Positions 61,711 to 64,000 of a stretch of 64,000 nt of DNA are shown here, piece by piece; within the stretch, counting starts at the first letter, position 1, and every line of letters begins with the position of its first letter. The stretch is from NCBI RefSeq assembly GCF_039831995.1, contig NZ_JBDOIO010000003.1, positions 124,001 through 188,000 of the forward strand, read 5' to 3'. This stretch comes from Paenibacillus pabuli (GTDB lineage Bacteria; Bacillota; Bacilli; Paenibacillales; Paenibacillaceae). The position numbers were made by a program, and so were the translations under genes. A model generated the notes under the pieces. The model saw only the letters and a list, made by a program, of their open reading frames with translations. It searched no databases and was not told the DNA's origin.

Positions 61711-61794
61711 TTTGTTATTTTTGCCGCACATTAGAGCACTGAAGATTGAAATGGAGATAATCAGAAGAGAGAGAACTATTGATGATGAATTCTT

Positions 61795-62562
61795 TTATAC
61801 CCGCTTGTTATACACTCTCATGGCGAGGAAATATGCAACCAGCAAGATCCCGACACACCACGCCAGAGCGACCCATATATCATTGCCTACTGGCTGATCT
61901 AAGAGCAGCGCGCGGATCGCTTCGACAATGGAGGTGACCGGTTGATTTTCGGCAAAGACACGAACGACCGAAGGCATGGATTCAGTTGGAACAAATGCAG
62001 AGCTGATAAAAGGAAGGAATATGATGGGGTAGGAGAAGGCACTTGCACCATCCACAGATTTTGCGGATAGTCCGGCAATCGCTGCGACCCAGGTTAAGGC
62101 CAGTGTAAACAGAGCGAGAATGCCCGCGACGCCAAGCCATGAGAGGATTCCGGCCGGTGAACGAAAACCCATGACGAGTGCTACCAATATGATGACGACA
62201 ACGGAAATAGCGTTAGAAACCAGCGAGGTCAGGACATGCCCCCACAATAAGGTGGAGCGTGAAATCGGCATGGAGTGAAACCGTTCAAATATGCCCCGCT
62301 GCACATCGATAAACAGGCGGTAAGCCGTGTACGAAATTCCGCTGGCAATCGCAATGAGTAGTATACCGGGCAAAAGATAGTTGACATAGTTATCCGTCCC
62401 GGTTTGAATAGCACCGCCAAATACATAGACGAACAGCAGCATGAAGGCGATCGGCATGATCGTAACCGTAATGATGGTGTCCATACTGCGGAGAATATGG
62501 CGCATGGAACGTCCCAGCATAACGCTCATATCACTGAAAAAGTGTTTTTTTACCGTTTCCAT
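61795..62562 (-). CDS. ABC-2 type exporter permease, DrrB-like
   Basis: It has 255 residues and six membrane segments. ATG 62562 directly follows the TGA of the ATPase gene (TGAATG), with AGGAGG inside that gene end, so translation is coupled. IMPIAFMLLFVYVFGGAI and FISSAFVPTESMPSVVRVFAENQPVT are typical of daunorubicin-resistance type DrrB permeases. Substrate unknown. Confidence 0.9.
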   Translation of the reverse strand: METVKKHFFSDMSVMLGRSMRHILRSMDTIITVTIMPIAFMLLFVYVFGGAIQTGTDNYVNYLLPGILLIAIASGISYTAYRLFIDVQRGIFERFHSMPISRSTLLWGHVLTSLVSNAISVVVIILVALVMGFRSPAGILSWLGVAGILALFTLALTWVAAIAGLSAKSVDGASAFSYPIIFLPFISSAFVPTESMPSVVRVFAENQPVTSIVEAIRALLLDQPVGNDIWVALAWCVGILLVAYFLAMRVYNKRV

Positions 62563-63324
62563 TCAATTGGCCTCCTTTTTGCCGATGACTGCAAGGAATA
62601 TATCCTCAAGTGTAGGCTGCTTTTCGACATACTCCACTTTTGCGGACGGGATTAGTTTTTTGAGATCGGAGAGTGTGCCGCTGGCGATAATCCTGCCCTC
62701 ATGGAGAATGTTGATTCGATGAGCAAGCTGCTCGGCTTCTTCCAGATACTGTGTGGTCAGAAATACGGTCGTACCGCCATCCGACAGCTCTTTTACGATC
62801 TTCCATACCTCGATGCGTGCTTCGGGATCAAGTCCGGTCGTTGGCTCGTCGAGAAAAATGATCTGTGGTTTTCCCACGAGGCTTAGAGCAATGTCGAGTC
62901 TGCGGCGCATTCCACCCGAATACGTCGATACCCTGCGGTCCGCAGCATCTGTCAGACCAAAGCGTTGCAGCAAATCTTCCGCAATCTGACGCGGTTTTTG
63001 GAGATATCGCAGTTTGGCAATCATAATCAGATTTTCTCGTCCGGTTAAAATTTCGTCCACGGCGGCGAATTGGCCGGTCAGGCTGATCGCCTGCCGCACA
63101 TGATCGGGGTTTGTTGCAACATCGAATCCGTTTACAGTGGCGGTTCCACTGTCTTTTTTAAGCAGCGTAGTGAGAATTTTGACAACAGTTGTTTTGCCGG
63201 CACCGTTGGAGCCCAGAAGGGCGAAGATGCTGCCTTTTTCCACCTCGAAATCTACGCCCTTCAGGACGTGCAGCTGCTTGTAGGACTTTTGCAGGCCAAT
63301 CACATGAATGGAATTGTTTTGCAT
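62563..63324 (-). CDS. ABC exporter ATP-binding protein, DrrA-like
   Basis: It has 253 residues; ATG 63324 follows AAGGAGGGG, which overlaps the stop of the pentapeptide gene. Walker A GSNGAGKTT, Q-loop SLTGQFAAVDE, signature TYSGGMRRRLDIALSL, Walker B IIFLDEPTTGLDPE, and an H-loop with Gln (LTTQYLEEAEQL), which is common in the DrrA group. It forms an exporter with the next gene. Confidence 0.94.
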   Translation of the reverse strand: MQNNSIHVIGLQKSYKQLHVLKGVDFEVEKGSIFALLGSNGAGKTTVVKILTTLLKKDSGTATVNGFDVATNPDHVRQAISLTGQFAAVDEILTGRENLIMIAKLRYLQKPRQIAEDLLQRFGLTDAADRRVSTYSGGMRRRLDIALSLVGKPQIIFLDEPTTGLDPEARIEVWKIVKELSDGGTTVFLTTQYLEEAEQLAHRINILHEGRIIASGTLSDLKKLIPSAKVEYVEKQPTLEDIFLAVIGKKEAN

Positions 63325-63336
63325 AGGATCCCCTCC

Positions 63337-64000
63337 TTAGATAACGGTAACTTTTGACACATTGGCTTCCATGCCTTTGAGGGCAGCATACGTGAGTTTA
63401 TCCATCATCGCACCGTCAAAGCAGACGGTTTTGATCATACGATAATATTTTTTGGACCAGGATGACGTTGGAAAAGACACGTTTTTGAGAGTAGCGTTCT
63501 GGAATGAAACCTCGGACAACGCCACCTTGTCAAATTTGACCCCGATAAAGGTTTGCCCATCGAAACGCTGCTCGCTCAGATCGGATGACTTGAATTCCAC
63601 ACCGTCAAAGATACAGTTATTGAAAATGGCTTTTCTAAGGTCAGTCAAGGAAAACGTAACGTCTGTCAGTCTAGCATTTGTGAATTTTGCCCCGTCCAGA
63701 CCCGACTTGCTAAAGTTCGTGCGTACAAGGATGGATTGATTAAAGCTCGCATTCGCAAGGTCTAGAGTAGACAGGATGCAGTCTGTCAGATTGGCTCGAT
63801 CAAAATGAGCATCCCGCACATCGCTGCTGAAAAAAGAACTTCCGGTTAAATCCGCTTCCGTGAAATTAGAGCCTCGCAGTGCGCTGGACTTAAATTGTCC
63901 TTTATGCGCGGTAACCCCCGCAAAATCGCTCGTTGACAGGTTACTTGCGTTAAAATTGGTTACCACCTGCCGCTCCAGCGAGCGGGAGAGGTTGGCAACC
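63337..64000 (-). CDS. Pentapeptide-repeat protein (5' end cut by window edge)
   Basis: The frame is open to the right edge (residues before GTG 63966 read VANLSRSLERQ), so the start lies outside. About 220 residues are visible, in A(D/N)LxX-type repeats such as NFTEADLTGSSFFSSDVRDAHF and DRANLTDCILSTLDLANASF, which form a right-handed quadrilateral beta-helix. It precedes a DrrAB-like exporter in one operon. Some relatives (Qnr, MfpA, McbG) protect gyrase from toxins, but many have unknown roles. Confidence 0.88.
   Translation of the reverse strand, partial: VANLSRSLERQVVTNFNASNLSTSDFAGVTAHKGQFKSSALRGSNFTEADLTGSSFFSSDVRDAHFDRANLTDCILSTLDLANASFNQSILVRTNFSKSGLDGAKFTNARLTDVTFSLTDLRKAIFNNCIFDGVEFKSSDLSEQRFDGQTFIGVKFDKVALSEVSFQNATLKNVSFPTSSWSKKYYRMIKTVCFDGAMMDKLTYAALKGMEANVSKVTVI

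Noticed and set aside
1..64000. CRISPR arrays, tRNA or rRNA genes, insertion sequences, prophage
   Set aside because: No regularly spaced repeats, cloverleaf signatures, transposases or phage structural genes were seen. The xerS-like gene is better explained as housekeeping.

Overview
The window looks like a chromosomal segment of a Paenibacillus-type Gram-positive bacterium (Bacillales). The basis is strong AGGAGG-type ribosome binding sites, frequent TTG and GTG starts, lipoboxes, Bacillus-like Fur, PdhC/PdhD, RbsA and PspA proteins, a XerS-like recombinase, and PerR, sigma-W and c-di-AMP control signals of the Bacillus kind. This is inference from protein and site resemblance; no database was searched. 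I see no rRNA, tRNA, CRISPR array, insertion sequence or prophage. Only the two edge genes are cut: pdhB at the left and a pentapeptide-repeat gene at the right.

Layout. 1-3.9 kb: end of the pyruvate dehydrogenase operon (pdhB, pdhC, pdhD). 4.1-5.4 kb: thyA-dfrA, the thymidylate/folate pair. 6.1-10.8 kb: gltD, fur (with an exact PerR box at its promoter) and topB. 10.8-14 kb: a HAD hydrolase and an ArsR-type regulator on the minus strand, divergent from an MFS exporter. 14-18.3 kb: an unusual four-gene set of PhnC-like ATPase without permease, FG-GAP/VCBS-like lipoprotein, response regulator and sensor kinase. 18.4-26.9 kb: glycogen metabolism, with glgC divergent from glgB-glgA, then a beta-helix protein and a cytosolic GH13 neopullulanase-like enzyme. 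27-30.7 kb: an M20 amidohydrolase divergent from a polar amino-acid ABC importer whose binding protein and permease are fused. 31-32.8 kb: a c-di-AMP riboswitch ahead of a LysM-3D cell-wall protein, then a polysaccharide deacetylase. 33.3-35.8 kb: a PspA-DUF350-DUF4178-DUF4247 operon behind an exact sigma-W-type promoter.

36-42 kb: HNH nuclease, moeA-mobB (molybdenum cofactor), xerS-like recombinase, GNAT, SDR and aldo/keto reductase. 42.4-46.1 kb: an MFS transporter and a secreted serine hydrolase (beta-lactamase fold) broken by a frameshift; both upstream regions share an inverted repeat, and the second also holds a candidate small structured transcript. 46.3-52 kb: the complete ribose operon rbsRKDACB with a palindromic operator at the start site and a near copy inside rbsK. 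52.1-55 kb: an AraC regulator divergent from an orphan sugar-binding lipoprotein with a cre-like site. 55.2-60.4 kb: acetyltransferase, ctaG-like and DUF2243 membrane proteins, TetR/SDR pair with a perfect palindromic operator, two very small genes, and an EamA transporter. 60.6-64 kb: LysR regulator and a DrrAB-like ABC exporter behind a pentapeptide-repeat gene.

Much of the window is ordinary housekeeping. The regulatory signals (PerR, sigma-W, c-di-AMP, RbsR, TetR, CcpA-like) are unusually clear. The least explained parts are the permease-less ATPase/lipoprotein/two-component set, the PspA-linked operon, the small transcript near 43.85 kb and the 33-residue membrane protein near 59.2 kb.
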